From: Paracoccus thiocyanatus
Lineage (GTDB): Bacteria; Pseudomonadota; Alphaproteobacteria; Rhodobacterales; Rhodobacteraceae
Reading direction: 5' to 3'
Length of the DNA: 64,000 bases
Assembly: GCF_900156255.1 (NCBI RefSeq)
Contig: NZ_FTMK01000005.1
Coordinates: 1-64,000 of the forward strand
Position numbers and translations under genes: made by a program. Shown in pieces: positions 25,403 to 32,952 of this stretch. Numbering within the stretch: the first letter of the stretch is position 1; every line of letters starts with the position of its first letter. The notes under the pieces were generated by a model. It ran no database searches, was not told the DNA's origin, and saw nothing but the letters and a program-made list of their open reading frames with translations.

Positions 25403-26388
25403 TACCGCACCGGGCAGCTGTTGTCGGCCATATAGTCGTGAACCGTGATCTCGCCGGCCTGGATGGCCTTGGCGGCAGCGTCGATGGCGCCGGCGATCTC
25501 GCCCGAGATCAGCGGCTTGTTGTTGTCGTCCATGGCCAGCGACACCCCGCCCGAGGCCAGGTCCATGACCTTCACGCCCGGCTCGACCTCGGCCCCAGCC
25601 TTGAAGGCGTCATAGACGGAATTGTCCACGCCCTTGACCATCGAGGTCAGCACCTTGCCCGGATGCAGGTGGTTCTGGTTGCTGTCCACGCCGATCGACA
25701 GCACGCCGGCATCCGCCGCCGCCTGCAACACGCCGATGCCGGTGCCGCCCGCTGCGGCATAGACCACATCCGCGCCTTGGCTGACCTGCGCCTTGAGCAG
25801 TTCGCCCCCCTTGACCGGGTCGTTCCAGGCCGCGGGCGTGGTGCCGGTATAGTTGATGATAAGCTGGCCGTCCGGCCGGGTGGCCTTGAAGCCCTGGGCA
25901 TAGCCGCATTCGAACTTGTGGATCAGCGGAATGTCCATGCCGCCGATAAAGCCCACGGTGCCGGATTTCGATGCCAGCGCCGCCGCGACGCCGGCCAGGT
26001 AAGAGCCCTGTTCCTCGGTGAAGACCACCGATTGCACGTTCGGCTGTTCGACCACCATGTCGATGATGACGAATTTCGTATCGGGATAATCCGGCGCGAT
26101 CTTGCCCAGCACCTCGCCAAAGGCAAAGCCGGTCATGACGATGGGATTGGCCCCGGCCTGCGCCAGCCGGCGCAGGGCCTGTTCGCGCTGCGCCTCGGAC
26201 TGCATTTCCAGTTCCTTGTAGGTGCCGCCGGTCTCGGCCTTCCAGCGTTCGGCGCCGTTATAGGCGGCCTCGTTGAAGGATTTGTCGAACTTGCCGCCCA
26301 GATCGAAGATCAGCGCCGGATCGGCCAGGGCCATGGCGGGCAGCAGGGCCAGGCAGGCGCCGGCGCGCAGGGTTTTCATCAGGAACAT
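25402..26388 (-). CDS. BMP-family (PnrA-like) nucleoside-binding protein
   Basis: This 328-residue periplasmic substrate-binding protein of the basic membrane protein family binds purine nucleosides in known members. It has a signal peptide (MKTLRAGACLALLPAMALA; start M4 equally possible). Binding-fold landmarks are LIFDLGGKFDKSFNEAAYNG, GFAFGE, FTEEQGSYLAGVAA, VGFIGGMDIPLI and VYAAAGGTGIGV. It lacks a lipobox, so it is soluble in the periplasm. It is the first gene of the operon: BMP, ATPase, two permeases, nucleoside phosphorylase. Confidence 0.92.
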   Translation of the reverse strand: MFLMKTLRAGACLALLPAMALADPALIFDLGGKFDKSFNEAAYNGAERWKAETGGTYKELEMQSEAQREQALRRLAQAGANPIVMTGFAFGEVLGKIAPDYPDTKFVIIDMVVEQPNVQSVVFTEEQGSYLAGVAAALASKSGTVGFIGGMDIPLIHKFECGYAQGFKATRPDGQLIINYTGTTPAAWNDPVKGGELLKAQVSQGADVVYAAAGGTGIGVLQAAADAGVLSIGVDSNQNHLHPGKVLTSMVKGVDNSVYDAFKAGAEVEPGVKVMDLASGGVSLAMDDNNKPLISGEIAGAIDAAAKAIQAGEITVHDYMADNSCPVR

Positions 26389-26433
26389 GTCGGACCTCAG
26401 GACGGTTTGCGGGCGAGTCGGCCCAGAATGTTC

Positions 26434-26464
26434 GGATTAGGGCGCATGGGCCGGACTCCGTCAA
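26434..26464 (-). promoter_or_regulatory. Possible promoter for the nucleoside uptake operon
   Basis: On the minus strand TTGACG (26464-26459) is followed 18-19 bases later by CTAATC/TAATCC (26440-26434). The -35 box is good, the spacing is long and the -10 is weak. It lies 46 bases before the BMP start codon, where a promoter is needed because the upstream gene has its own stop at 26480. Confidence 0.4.
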
Positions 26465-26479
26465 CAATCTTGTCTGGGA

Positions 26480-26881
26480 TCAAAGCGCGCGCCGCATCAC
26501 TATGGCGCCGATTCCGGGGGCGTAATAATCGCGCCGCTTTCCAACGGCTTCCCAGCCGGCCCCCGCATAAAGCGCAAGCGCGGCGGCATTGTCGGCGGCG
26601 ACTTCCAGAAAGGCTGCGCGCGCGCCCCGCGCCCGTGACGTCGCGGCGAATTCGGCCAGCAGGGCCGAGGCCAGCCCCTGCCGCCGCGCCTCGGGGGCGA
26701 CGGCCAGCGTCAGCAACTCGGCCTCGTCGGCGATGGCGCGGCCCAGCAGGAAGGCCTGCGGCCGGATCAGCAGGAAATTCGCCGGCCCGGCCAGCAGCGC
26801 CTGGAACTCGGCCGCCGTCCAGGGCCGCGGATGCGCGGCAAAGCAGCGGCCGTGCAGCGCCGCCAGGTCTTGGGGCGTCAT
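26480..26881 (-). CDS. rimI: Ribosomal-protein-S18-alanine N-acetyltransferase (RimI-like GNAT)
   Basis: This 133-residue GNAT acetyltransferase has the acetyl-CoA loop VAPEARRQGLASALL and the C-terminal ALYAGAGWEAVGKRRDYY, which is typical of RimI (tyrosine as general acid). RimI acetylates the N terminus of ribosomal protein S18. It follows tsaB with a four-base overlap; this tsaB-rimI order is common in bacteria and supports the name. Length is slightly below E. coli RimI (148). Substrate specificity cannot be read from the sequence. Confidence 0.82.
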   Translation of the reverse strand: MTPQDLAALHGRCFAAHPRPWTAAEFQALLAGPANFLLIRPQAFLLGRAIADEAELLTLAVAPEARRQGLASALLAEFAATSRARGARAAFLEVAADNAAALALYAGAGWEAVGKRRDYYAPGIGAIVMRRAL

Positions 26882-27471
26882 GACAGGATCAAGGGACCGC
26901 GGTCGCGCGCCGGCGCGGCATCGGCGGGGCGCAGATAGATAGGCGCCGGGCGCGGCAGGTCCGGCCGGCCGCGCCGGGCGGCGGCGATCCGCGCGATGGC
27001 TTCGGCCAGCGGCATGGCCGCGGGCTGGGGCGCCGGGCCGGGGGGCAGCTCATGCGCAAGGGCCTGTTGCGGTCCGCTGGCCTGCCCGGTGCCGAAATCC
27101 TGCCAGATCACCTGACCCGCCCGCGCGGGCAGGGTGACGCGGCAGGGGCGGGGCAGGCCATGCGCCGCGGCCTCGGTCACGCTGACGCCGAGGGCGGGGA
27201 TGCCCAGCGACAGCGCCAGCCCGCGCGCCGCCGCGACCGAGATGCGGATGCCGGTGAAATTGCCCGGCCCGATGCCGCAGCCGATGACGGAAAGGTCGCG
27301 CCAGCCCATGCCCGCATGGGCCAGCACCTGTTCCAGCAGCGGAAACAGCCGCTCGGCCTGGCCGCGGGCCATGTCTTCGTGGCGCTGGACCAGCAGGCGG
27401 TCGCCTTGCAGCAAAGCGGCCGCGCAATGCGCGGCCGATGTGTCGAAGCCCAGCGAAAGCGCGTCAGCCAA
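26878..27471 (-). CDS. tsaB: tRNA threonylcarbamoyladenosine biosynthesis protein TsaB
   Basis: This 197-residue ASKHA-fold protein acts as partner of TsaD and TsaE in making t6A37 of ANN-decoding tRNAs. Visible landmarks are the first strand LGFDTSAAHCAAALL and the family motif VIGCGIGPGNFTGIRISVAAARGLALSLG. The C-terminal half is shorter and Pro/Ala-rich, as usual in alphaproteobacteria. The start overlaps the NifU-like gene end by 8 bases. It is essential in most bacteria, so no degeneration is expected, and none is seen. Confidence 0.9.
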   Translation of the reverse strand: MADALSLGFDTSAAHCAAALLQGDRLLVQRHEDMARGQAERLFPLLEQVLAHAGMGWRDLSVIGCGIGPGNFTGIRISVAAARGLALSLGIPALGVSVTEAAAHGLPRPCRVTLPARAGQVIWQDFGTGQASGPQQALAHELPPGPAPQPAAMPLAEAIARIAAARRGRPDLPRPAPIYLRPADAAPARDRGPLILS

Positions 27472-28018
27472 CGGGCCGCACCTCGGTCACTTCGGGGATA
27501 TAGTGGCGCAGCAGGTTCTCGATCCCCATCTTCAGCGTCAGCGTGGACGAGGGGCAGCCGGCGCAGGCGCCCTGCATGTGCAGATAGACCACGCCGCGGT
27601 CGAAGCCGTGGAAGGTGATGTCGCCGCCGTCCTGCGCCACGGCGGGGCGCACGCGGGTATCCAGCAATTCCTTGATCTGGCTGACGATCCCGGAATCCGG
27701 CCCGTCCTGGTCGTTATGCCCGCCCGCGGACGCGCCCTCGACGGCCGGGGCGCCCGACTGGTAATGTTCCATGATCGCCCCCAGGACCGAGGGCTTCAGA
27801 TGGTCCCAGATCGCCCCTTCGGCCTTGGTCACGGTCACGAAATCCGAACCCAGGAACACCCCGGTCACGCCGGGCACGGCAAAGATGCGGCGGGCAAGCG
27901 GGCTGGTCGCCGCGGCCTCGGGCGCGGGGAAGTCGGCGGTGCCATTGCCCAGGACGGTTTCGCCGGGCAGGAATTTCAGCGTTGCGGGGTTGGGGGTGGT
28001 TTCGGTCTGGATGAACAT
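27464..28018 (-). CDS. NifU-like iron-sulphur scaffold/carrier protein
   Basis: This 184-residue Fe-S cluster carrier has an N-terminal Nfu domain (MFIQTETTPNPATLKFLPGE, residues 1-90) and a C-terminal NifU domain. The cluster-binding CxxC is in GACAGCPSSTLTLKMGIEN. This domain order is that of mitochondrial NFU1 and its alphaproteobacterial relatives, not of NfuA. The start is the ATG at 28018; longer frames include non-coding Arg/Pro-rich residues. It heads an operon with tsaB and rimI. The 180 bases upstream show no gene. Confidence 0.9.
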   Translation of the reverse strand: MFIQTETTPNPATLKFLPGETVLGNGTADFPAPEAAATSPLARRIFAVPGVTGVFLGSDFVTVTKAEGAIWDHLKPSVLGAIMEHYQSGAPAVEGASAGGHNDQDGPDSGIVSQIKELLDTRVRPAVAQDGGDITFHGFDRGVVYLHMQGACAGCPSSTLTLKMGIENLLRHYIPEVTEVRPVG

Positions 28019-28198
28019 GGCGGGCTCCTTTGCATGGCGATATGGGGATCGGGGGGCGGGCAAGTCAAGTCGGACACGGGGTGGGCTTTGGCCGCATGGG
28101 CCCGGCCGCGCAGGCCCGGTGCCGTGGCGCGCGCGAGGTGCGGCCCGGCGGCGCGCGATCACGCGGCGACCATCTGCCGCAGCGCGCCTGTGCCGGTG

Positions 28199-28654
28199 TC
28201 AGGTGATCCGCTCCAGCCGCTCGCGCGAGATGTCGCCCGGCACGATGGTGATGGGACAGGGCAGGCTGGCCATTTCCCGCATCAGCCGCGTGACCAGCGG
28301 CCCCGGCCCCGCCGACTCGGTCGAGGCGGCCAGCACCACCACCCCGACATCGGGGTCGTCGTGGATCTGGGCCAGCAGTTCGGCGCCCGGCTCGCCCTCG
28401 CGGACCACCAGTTCGGGTTCGATGCCGGGGCGGTCGCGCATCCATTTGGCGAAAACCTCGTAATGCGCCTCGATCCGCTCATAGGCTTCGGCGCGCATGA
28501 CATCGGCCACGCCCATGCCGTGCTGGATGGTGCTGGCCGGGATCACCGCCAGAACCTGCACGCCGCCGCCGGTCTTGGCCGCGCGCAGGGCGGCATAGCG
28601 GATGGCGTTCAGGCATTCGCGCGAATCATCCAGAACCACCAGAAACTTCCGCAT
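28199..28654 (-). CDS. Universal stress protein family
   Basis: This 151-residue UspA-like protein has the alpha/beta fold start KFLVVLDDSRECLNAIRYAALRAAKTG. The central helix contains MGVADVMRAEAYERIEAHYEVFAKW. The nucleotide-binding GxxG pattern near the C terminus is not in the classic G-2x-G-9x-G-S/T form (VLAASTESAGPGPLVTRLMRE), so ATP binding is uncertain. The start ATG at 28654 is within a divergent region shared with the sugar transferase gene. No partner gene in the operon is seen. Confidence 0.82.
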   Translation of the reverse strand: MRKFLVVLDDSRECLNAIRYAALRAAKTGGGVQVLAVIPASTIQHGMGVADVMRAEAYERIEAHYEVFAKWMRDRPGIEPELVVREGEPGAELLAQIHDDPDVGVVVLAASTESAGPGPLVTRLMREMASLPCPITIVPGDISRERLERIT

Positions 28655-28808
28655 GAATCCCGCCCCGGTTGCCCAAGAATGAGCGAAGACTGGCCGAAAG
28701 GACACGGTTGCGCAAGTCTCGCGCGGTTTCCCCCTTGCGGCAGTTCTCAATTGGGCGGTGCTATGCTAGGCGAAAAGACAGCCAAAGCGCCGAACGCGGG
28801 ACGGAATT

Positions 28809-29558
28809 GTGACGATTCACCAAGACTGGGAAAAGACCGATATTGTCCGGCTCGCCACATTGCCCCAACCCGAGATGTCGTGGTTCCGGGGCGAGGGCCA
28901 GGATGTCGGCCCGGCCTCGATGCCGCTGTCCAAGCGGCTTTTCGACGTCACCCTGGCGCTGGTGCTGCTGGTGCCGCTGTCCATCATCATGGCGATCTTT
29001 GCGCTGATCCTGCTGGTGACGCAGGGGCGGCCGATCTTTTACGCCGCGCCGCGGATGGCGGCGCCGGGACGGACCTTCACCCATCTCAAGTTCCGCACCA
29101 TGCTGTGCCAGCAGCAGGATTCCGGCGTCACCGGCGCGCACAAGGCCTGGCGCATCACGCCCCTGGGCCATTTCATGCGCCGCAGCCGCGTAGACGAATT
29201 GCCGCAATTGTTCAACATCCTGATGGGCGACATGAGCTTTGTCGGCCCGCGCCCGACCATCCGCGAATATGTCGAACGCTATCCCGCGGTCTATGGCCAG
29301 GTGCTGAAAAGCCGCCCCGGCGTCACCGGCCTGGCCACGCTGATCTATCACCGGCACGAGGACCGCATCCTGCGCCGCTGCAAAAGCGCCGAGGCGACCG
29401 AGGCCGCCTATGCCCGGCGCTGCCTGCCGACCAAGCTGAAAATCGACCTGATCTATCAGAAGAACCGCAGCCTGGCGCTGGATCTGTGGATCATCTGGCG
29501 CACCGTGCTGATCGTCCTTTACAAGGACGAGCGGCCCCGGCGGCGCGGCCGCGCATAG
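28809..29558 (+). CDS. Undecaprenyl-phosphate sugar phosphotransferase (polysaccharide initiation)
   Basis: This 249-residue bacterial sugar transferase puts the first sugar phosphate onto the lipid carrier at the inner membrane. The single N-terminal membrane helix is KRLFDVTLALVLLVPLSIIM. The catalytic part includes FTHLKFRTML and RRSRVDELPQLFNILMGDM, then SFVGPRPT, which is the classic motif set of WbaP/ExoY/PssY-type enzymes. The starting start codon is preceded by an ACGGAA stretch of modest strength. It is followed by an epimerase gene, which suggests a small exopolysaccharide locus. The large Wzx/Wzy genes are not in the window. Confidence 0.88.
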   Translation: MTIHQDWEKTDIVRLATLPQPEMSWFRGEGQDVGPASMPLSKRLFDVTLALVLLVPLSIIMAIFALILLVTQGRPIFYAAPRMAAPGRTFTHLKFRTMLCQQQDSGVTGAHKAWRITPLGHFMRRSRVDELPQLFNILMGDMSFVGPRPTIREYVERYPAVYGQVLKSRPGVTGLATLIYHRHEDRILRRCKSAEATEAAYARRCLPTKLKIDLIYQKNRSLALDLWIIWRTVLIVLYKDERPRRRGRA

Positions 29559-29704
29559 GCCCCGCCATTTCCGGCCCGGCCGCACCCCGACCCGCCCCCG
29601 ACCGTTCCCCCGCAGGCGTTCAGGCGGCCCGCCCGCGCGCGGCTCATGAAACGGCCGGCGCAGCCCCGGCGCGCAGCGGAAAGGCGTCGGGCGCGGCGCG
29701 AAAG

Positions 29705-30670
29705 GTGCTGGTGACGGGGGGTGCCGGGTTCATCGGCAGCCATCTTGTCGATCGCCTGCTGGCGGATGGCAACGAGGTCGTCGTGCTTGACGACCTGTCC
29801 AGCGGGCGGGCGGCCAACCTGTCGCCGGCTGCGCGGCTGGTGCGCGGGGACGTGCGCGATGCGGACCTGCTGGACCTGCTGATGGCCGGGACGGGATGCG
29901 TCTTCCACCTTGCCGCACGGGTTTCGGTGCAGCTTTGCATCGGGGACTGGGTGGCGGCGCATGGCGTCAACCTGGGCGGCACCATCGCCGTTCTTCAGGC
30001 GGCGCATCGGGCGGGGAACATTCCGGTCGTCCATGCCTCGTCCGCGGCGGTCTATGGCAACCGCTCGGGCGCGGCATGTCGCGAAGCCGATCTGCCCCTG
30101 CCGATTTCACCCTATGCCGCCGACAAGCTGGCGGGCGAGCATCAGGCCCGCGCCATGGCCGAGGTGCATGGCCTGCCCTCGGTCGGGCTGCGCTTTTTCA
30201 ACGTCTACGGTCCGCGGCAGGATGCGGCCTCGCCCTATGCGGGGGTGATTTCGAAATTCTGCGCCAACCGGCGGGCCGACCGGCCGCATGTCATCTTTGG
30301 CGACGGGCAGCAGAGCCGGGATTTCATCTATGTGGGCGACGTGGTCGAAGGGCTGCTTCGCGCCGGGGACCTGGCCGGCCGCCAAGGCGGGGCCCGCATC
30401 TTCAACCTTTGCACCGGGGTCGAGACCTCGCTTTTGGAACTGGCGCGGGCCATCGACGGGCTTGCGGGACGCGGCACAAGCGCCGCCCGCCACGAGCCGG
30501 CGCGCAGCGGCGACATCCGCGCCTCGCGCGGCTGTCCGCAGGCCGCGCGGCAGGGGCTGGGCTTTGTCGCCGGCACGGATATCCATGCGGGGCTGGCGGC
30601 GCTGTGGGAGGGGTCTGGCCAGCCGGTGCCCGGACTTCAGCCGCCGGGCGGAAAGGGCGGCGCCGGATAG
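29705..30670 (+). CDS. NAD-dependent nucleotide-sugar epimerase/dehydratase
   Basis: This extended short-chain dehydrogenase acts on a nucleotide sugar, probably a UDP-hexose 4-epimerase or related. It has the NAD loop [11 protein letters not shown] at the start, [10 protein letters not shown] (Ser), and the SPYAADK motif with catalytic Tyr and Lys. [10 protein letters not shown] and [10 protein letters not shown] are typical of UDP-glucose epimerase-like proteins. No ATG is available in frame; the GTG at 29705 gives a normal N terminus. The open frame extends upstream without a start, and an ATG at 29646 is in another frame, so an earlier frameshift is possible. The 3' end overlaps truA. Confidence 0.75.
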   Translation: MLVTGGAGFIGSHLVDRLLADGNEVVVLDDLSSGRAANLSPAARLVRGDVRDADLLDLLMAGTGCVFHLAARVSVQLCIGDWVAAHGVNLGGTIAVLQAAHRAGNIPVVHASSAAVYGNRSGAACREADLPLPISPYAADKLAGEHQARAMAEVHGLPSVGLRFFNVYGPRQDAASPYAGVISKFCANRRADRPHVIFGDGQQSRDFIYVGDVVEGLLRAGDLAGRQGGARIFNLCTGVETSLLELARAIDGLAGRGTSAARHEPARSGDIRASRGCPQAARQGLGFVAGTDIHAGLAALWEGSGQPVPGLQPPGGKGGAG

Positions 30671-31422
30671 GTGGCGGCCGTCAGGTAAAGCCCCTGCGGC
30701 GGGCAGACCGGCCCGCAGGCGGCGCGGTCGCGGGCCGCCAGCGCCTGGGCCACGCGCTCGGGCGGCCAGGCGCCGGCGCCCACCCGCTCCAACGTGCCGA
30801 CGATCGAGCGCACTTGATTGTGCAGGAATGACCGCGCCCGCAGGGTGAAACGATATTCGCGGCCCTGCGGGATCTGGATTTCCTGGATAGTCAGTTCGTC
30901 CAGCGTCTTTACCGGGCTTTTCGCCTGGCACATGGTCGAGCGGAAGGTGGTGAAGTCGTGCTGCCCCAGCAGATGCGCCGCGCCGGCGCGCATGGCCGCA
31001 AGGTCGAGGGGCTGCGGCACCTGCCAGACCCGGCCGCGGTCATGGGTCACGGGCGCACGCCGCGCGACCAGCCGAAACAGATAGCGCCGCTCTTGCGCGG
31101 AAAAGCGGGCGTGGAAATCATCCGCCACCCGCGCCGCGGCCAGGATGGCGACGGGGGCGGGCTTGAGATGCCAGTTCAGCGCCTCGGACAGCCGGAACGG
31201 GTCCCAGTCGCGGGCCAGATCGGCATGGGCGACCTGGCCGGTGGCATGGACCCCGGCATCGGTGCGCCCCGCCGCCGCGATCCGGGCGCCGGCCGCGAAA
31301 CCGGGATCAAGCCGGGCCAGCGCCGCCTCGACCGTGCCCTGGACGCTGGGGCGGTCGGCCTGGGCCTGCCAGCCGGCAAAGGGGCCGCCGTCATATTCGA
31401 TCAACAGGGCAAAGCGGGGCAT
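30637..31422 (-). CDS. truA: tRNA pseudouridine(38-40) synthase
   Basis: This 261-residue enzyme makes pseudouridine at positions 38-40 in the anticodon arm. The catalytic aspartate lies in [15 protein letters not shown]. Other conserved parts are [10 protein letters not shown] near the N terminus and [17 protein letters not shown] near the C terminus. Its last 34 bases overlap the converging epimerase gene, and its start is three bases from the stop of the XpaC-like gene upstream, so the two are co-transcribed. Length is normal. Confidence 0.95.
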   Translation of the reverse strand: MPRFALLIEYDGGPFAGWQAQADRPSVQGTVEAALARLDPGFAAGARIAAAGRTDAGVHATGQVAHADLARDWDPFRLSEALNWHLKPAPVAILAAARVADDFHARFSAQERRYLFRLVARRAPVTHDRGRVWQVPQPLDLAAMRAGAAHLLGQHDFTTFRSTMCQAKSPVKTLDELTIQEIQIPQGREYRFTLRARSFLHNQVRSIVGTLERVGAGAWPPERVAQALAARDRAACGPVCPPQGLYLTAATYPAPPFPPGG

Positions 31423-31425
31423 GGG

Positions 31426-32400
31426 CTAGCGGCGCGGCTTGTCGGTCTGGCGCGGGATGACCAGATCGTCGAGGGTCATCGGCCGCTGCAACTCTGCCGG
31501 TTCTGCCGGGGCGGGGGGCGGCCGCACCCCTTCGCGGGCCAGCCGCTCGCGCAGCACGCTGATTTCGATGTCCAGGTCGGCGCGGCCGCCTTCCAGCAGC
31601 TTGGCGCGGCGGGCGGCAAATTCGGTTTCCAGGTCGTTCAGCAGGGTTTCGTAATCCTGCCTTGCCCGCGGGTCGCGGGTCTGGGCGTAAAGATCGGCGA
31701 ATTTCGCCGTCGCGTCGCGCGCGCCTTGCAAATAGACGCTGAGATAGCGGCGGACGGCGGGGATATTGTCGGGATTGTCCTCGACATGGGCGAAAAGGTC
31801 GCGCGCGGCGGCGGCAAAAAGGCCGACGCGCGCCTCAAGCCGGCGGTCGCCGGTGCGCAGGATGGCCTGTTGCATGGCCTGGAGATGCGTCTCGCCCTCG
31901 GCCACGATGCGCTGGGCGCGGTCCTGCTGGACGGCGTCGATGCCCTCCATGCCCTTGTCGCGCATCGGGTCGCTGCCAAAGGCCAGCAGGTGCAGCATGG
32001 CGCCGGCGATGCCGATGAGGCCGGCCCCGGCCTCGGCCCCCGGCACATACGAGCCGATGGCCAGGCCCAGCCCGGTCAGGATGCCGCCGAAAAGCTTGCG
32101 CGGGATCGCCGGACGCCGGGCGATGCGGCGGGCGTCATATGCCGCCTCTGCCTGCAAGCCCTCGCGTGTCATCCACATGCCCGAGGCGATGGCGCCAAAC
32201 GCGACCAGGTGCAGCGCAAGCCCGGCCGGGTCCTGCCAGAAGGCGCTGATGAGGAAGGGGATGGCCATGATCGTGACCCAGCGGGTGCGCGATTCCAGCG
32301 GATGGCGGATTTCGCCCGGCGCGGGGCGCGCGGGCGGTCGCGGGGCGGAGCCGTCCCGCGGCGGTTGGGGCGAAAAGCGGCCGCCGAAACGTCTTGCCAT
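31426..32400 (-). CDS. XpaC-like (5-bromo-4-chloroindolyl phosphate hydrolysis) family membrane protein
   Basis: This 324-residue protein has an N-terminal disordered Arg/Pro-rich part, two hydrophobic segments (AIPFLISAFWQDPAGLALHLV and the region around KLFGGILTGLGLAIG), and a long helical cytoplasmic part. The helical part (about 150-300) resembles the XpaC family: RRYLSVYLQGARDATAKFADLYAQ. These proteins often accompany TelA-type toxic-anion resistance genes, but none is visible here. The start ATG at 32400 is used; the longer frame adds twelve residues without a binding site. Confidence 0.7.
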   Translation of the reverse strand: MARRFGGRFSPQPPRDGSAPRPPARPAPGEIRHPLESRTRWVTIMAIPFLISAFWQDPAGLALHLVAFGAIASGMWMTREGLQAEAAYDARRIARRPAIPRKLFGGILTGLGLAIGSYVPGAEAGAGLIGIAGAMLHLLAFGSDPMRDKGMEGIDAVQQDRAQRIVAEGETHLQAMQQAILRTGDRRLEARVGLFAAAARDLFAHVEDNPDNIPAVRRYLSVYLQGARDATAKFADLYAQTRDPRARQDYETLLNDLETEFAARRAKLLEGGRADLDIEISVLRERLAREGVRPPPAPAEPAELQRPMTLDDLVIPRQTDKPRR

Positions 32401-32410
32401 CGCCGCCCCC

Positions 32411-32494
32411 TCAGCCCGCGCCCAGGAAGGAGGCATAGAGCGTCAATCCCATCAGCAGGAAGAAGGACAGGCGCTGCATCGCTTTCTGGGACAT
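32411..32494 (-). CDS. 27-residue single-span membrane peptide
   Basis: This short frame reads M-S-Q-K-A-M-Q-R-L-S followed by the hydrophobic stretch FFLLMGLTLYASFLG and then AG. AGGAAG lies seven bases before the ATG on the minus strand. It ends ten bases before the XpaC-like gene, so it would be the first gene of that operon. Positive residues before the membrane stretch predict an inside N terminus. It is too short for statistical gene calls; the good ribosome binding site and sensible topology support it. Confidence 0.5.
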   Translation of the reverse strand: MSQKAMQRLSFFLLMGLTLYASFLGAG

Positions 32495-32509
32495 GGGCTT
32501 CCTTTCGGC

Positions 32510-32605
32510 GTGTCGGGCAGGGCCCGCGAGTAAGGTTCGGGCAGGGCCCGCGGGTAAGGTTCGGGCGGCTGCCCGCGGCAAGTGTCGGGCGGCTGCCCGC
32601 GGCGT
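32510..32605. repeat. Four tandem 24-bp units, each a hairpin
   Basis: The units are at 32510-32533, 32534-32557, 32558-32581 and 32582-32605. Units 1-2 contain CGGGC-AGG-GCCCG and units 3-4 contain CGGGC-GGCT-GCCCG, so every unit can fold on itself although the loop has changed. The outer frame (GTGTCGGGC or GGTTCGGGC...) alternates. They lie upstream of the small membrane peptide and downstream of the tRNA-Gly transcript on the same strand. No spacers exist, so this is not a CRISPR. Confidence 0.85.
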
Positions 32606-32685
32606 ATCGAGCGAAGGCGCAGGCGGGCCCGGCGGGCACCGTGCAGGATATAGGGCCTTGGCGGCTGGAACGGAAGGGCAGGATC

Positions 32686-32700
32686 GGGGGCTTTGCCCCC
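32686..32700. repeat. GGGGGC-TTT-GCCCCC hairpin linked to repeat copy C
   Basis: This is a perfect six-pair GC stem with a three-base loop. A second hairpin of the same type lies at 39504-39518, and a similar one lies at 5145-5159. Here and at 39504 the hairpin is 50-57 bases from a TATTT block, so both are parts of one composite element. Confidence 0.65.
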
Positions 32701-32733
32701 CGCCCCTTTCGCGCCCGATGGGCGCAAAACGGG

Positions 32734-32768
32734 CTCCCCCCAGGATATTTCACCACGAAAGAAGCGCC
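32734..32768 (+). repeat. Dispersed TATTT-block repeat, copy C
   Basis: The core is CTCCCCCCAGGATATTTC followed by ACCACGAAAGAAGC. It is nearly the reverse complement of copy D at 39436-39468, sharing CCCCCAGGATATTT and CACGAAAGAAGC. It lies between the tRNA-Gly and the tandem repeats. Confidence 0.65.
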
Positions 32769-32794
32769 AGGGCAGGGCCATGGAAGGGAAGGGA

Positions 32795-32868
32795 TGGAGC
32801 GGGTGATGGGAATCGAACCCACGTATTCAGCTTGGAAGGCTGCTGCTCTACCATTGAGCTACACCCGC
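32795..32868 (-). tRNA. tRNA-Gly (TCC)
   Basis: The 74-base gene on the minus strand starts GCGGGTG and ends CACCCGC-T-CCA, so the CCA end is encoded. The D arm contains TAGCTCAATGGTAGAGC, the anticodon loop is CCTTCCAAG with anticodon TCC (glycine codons GGA and GGG), and the T arm has GTTCGATTC. All stems pair well. It reads in the same direction as the XpaC-truA genes. Confidence 0.97.
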
Positions 32869-32952
32869 GTCGGATCTTTCTATAGGGGCTTGCCGGGCGT
32901 CGTGCAAGCGCCGCGCTTGACGGTTGCGGGACGGCGGGGCAAGCAGGGCGGC

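Noticed and set aside
32510-32605. CRISPR array
   Set aside because: The four 24-base units are contiguous with no spacers, and no cas gene is present.
32795-32868. tRNA-Gly as an attachment site of an integrated element
   Set aside because: No integrase gene and no repeat of the tRNA 3' end were seen nearby; flanking genes look native.
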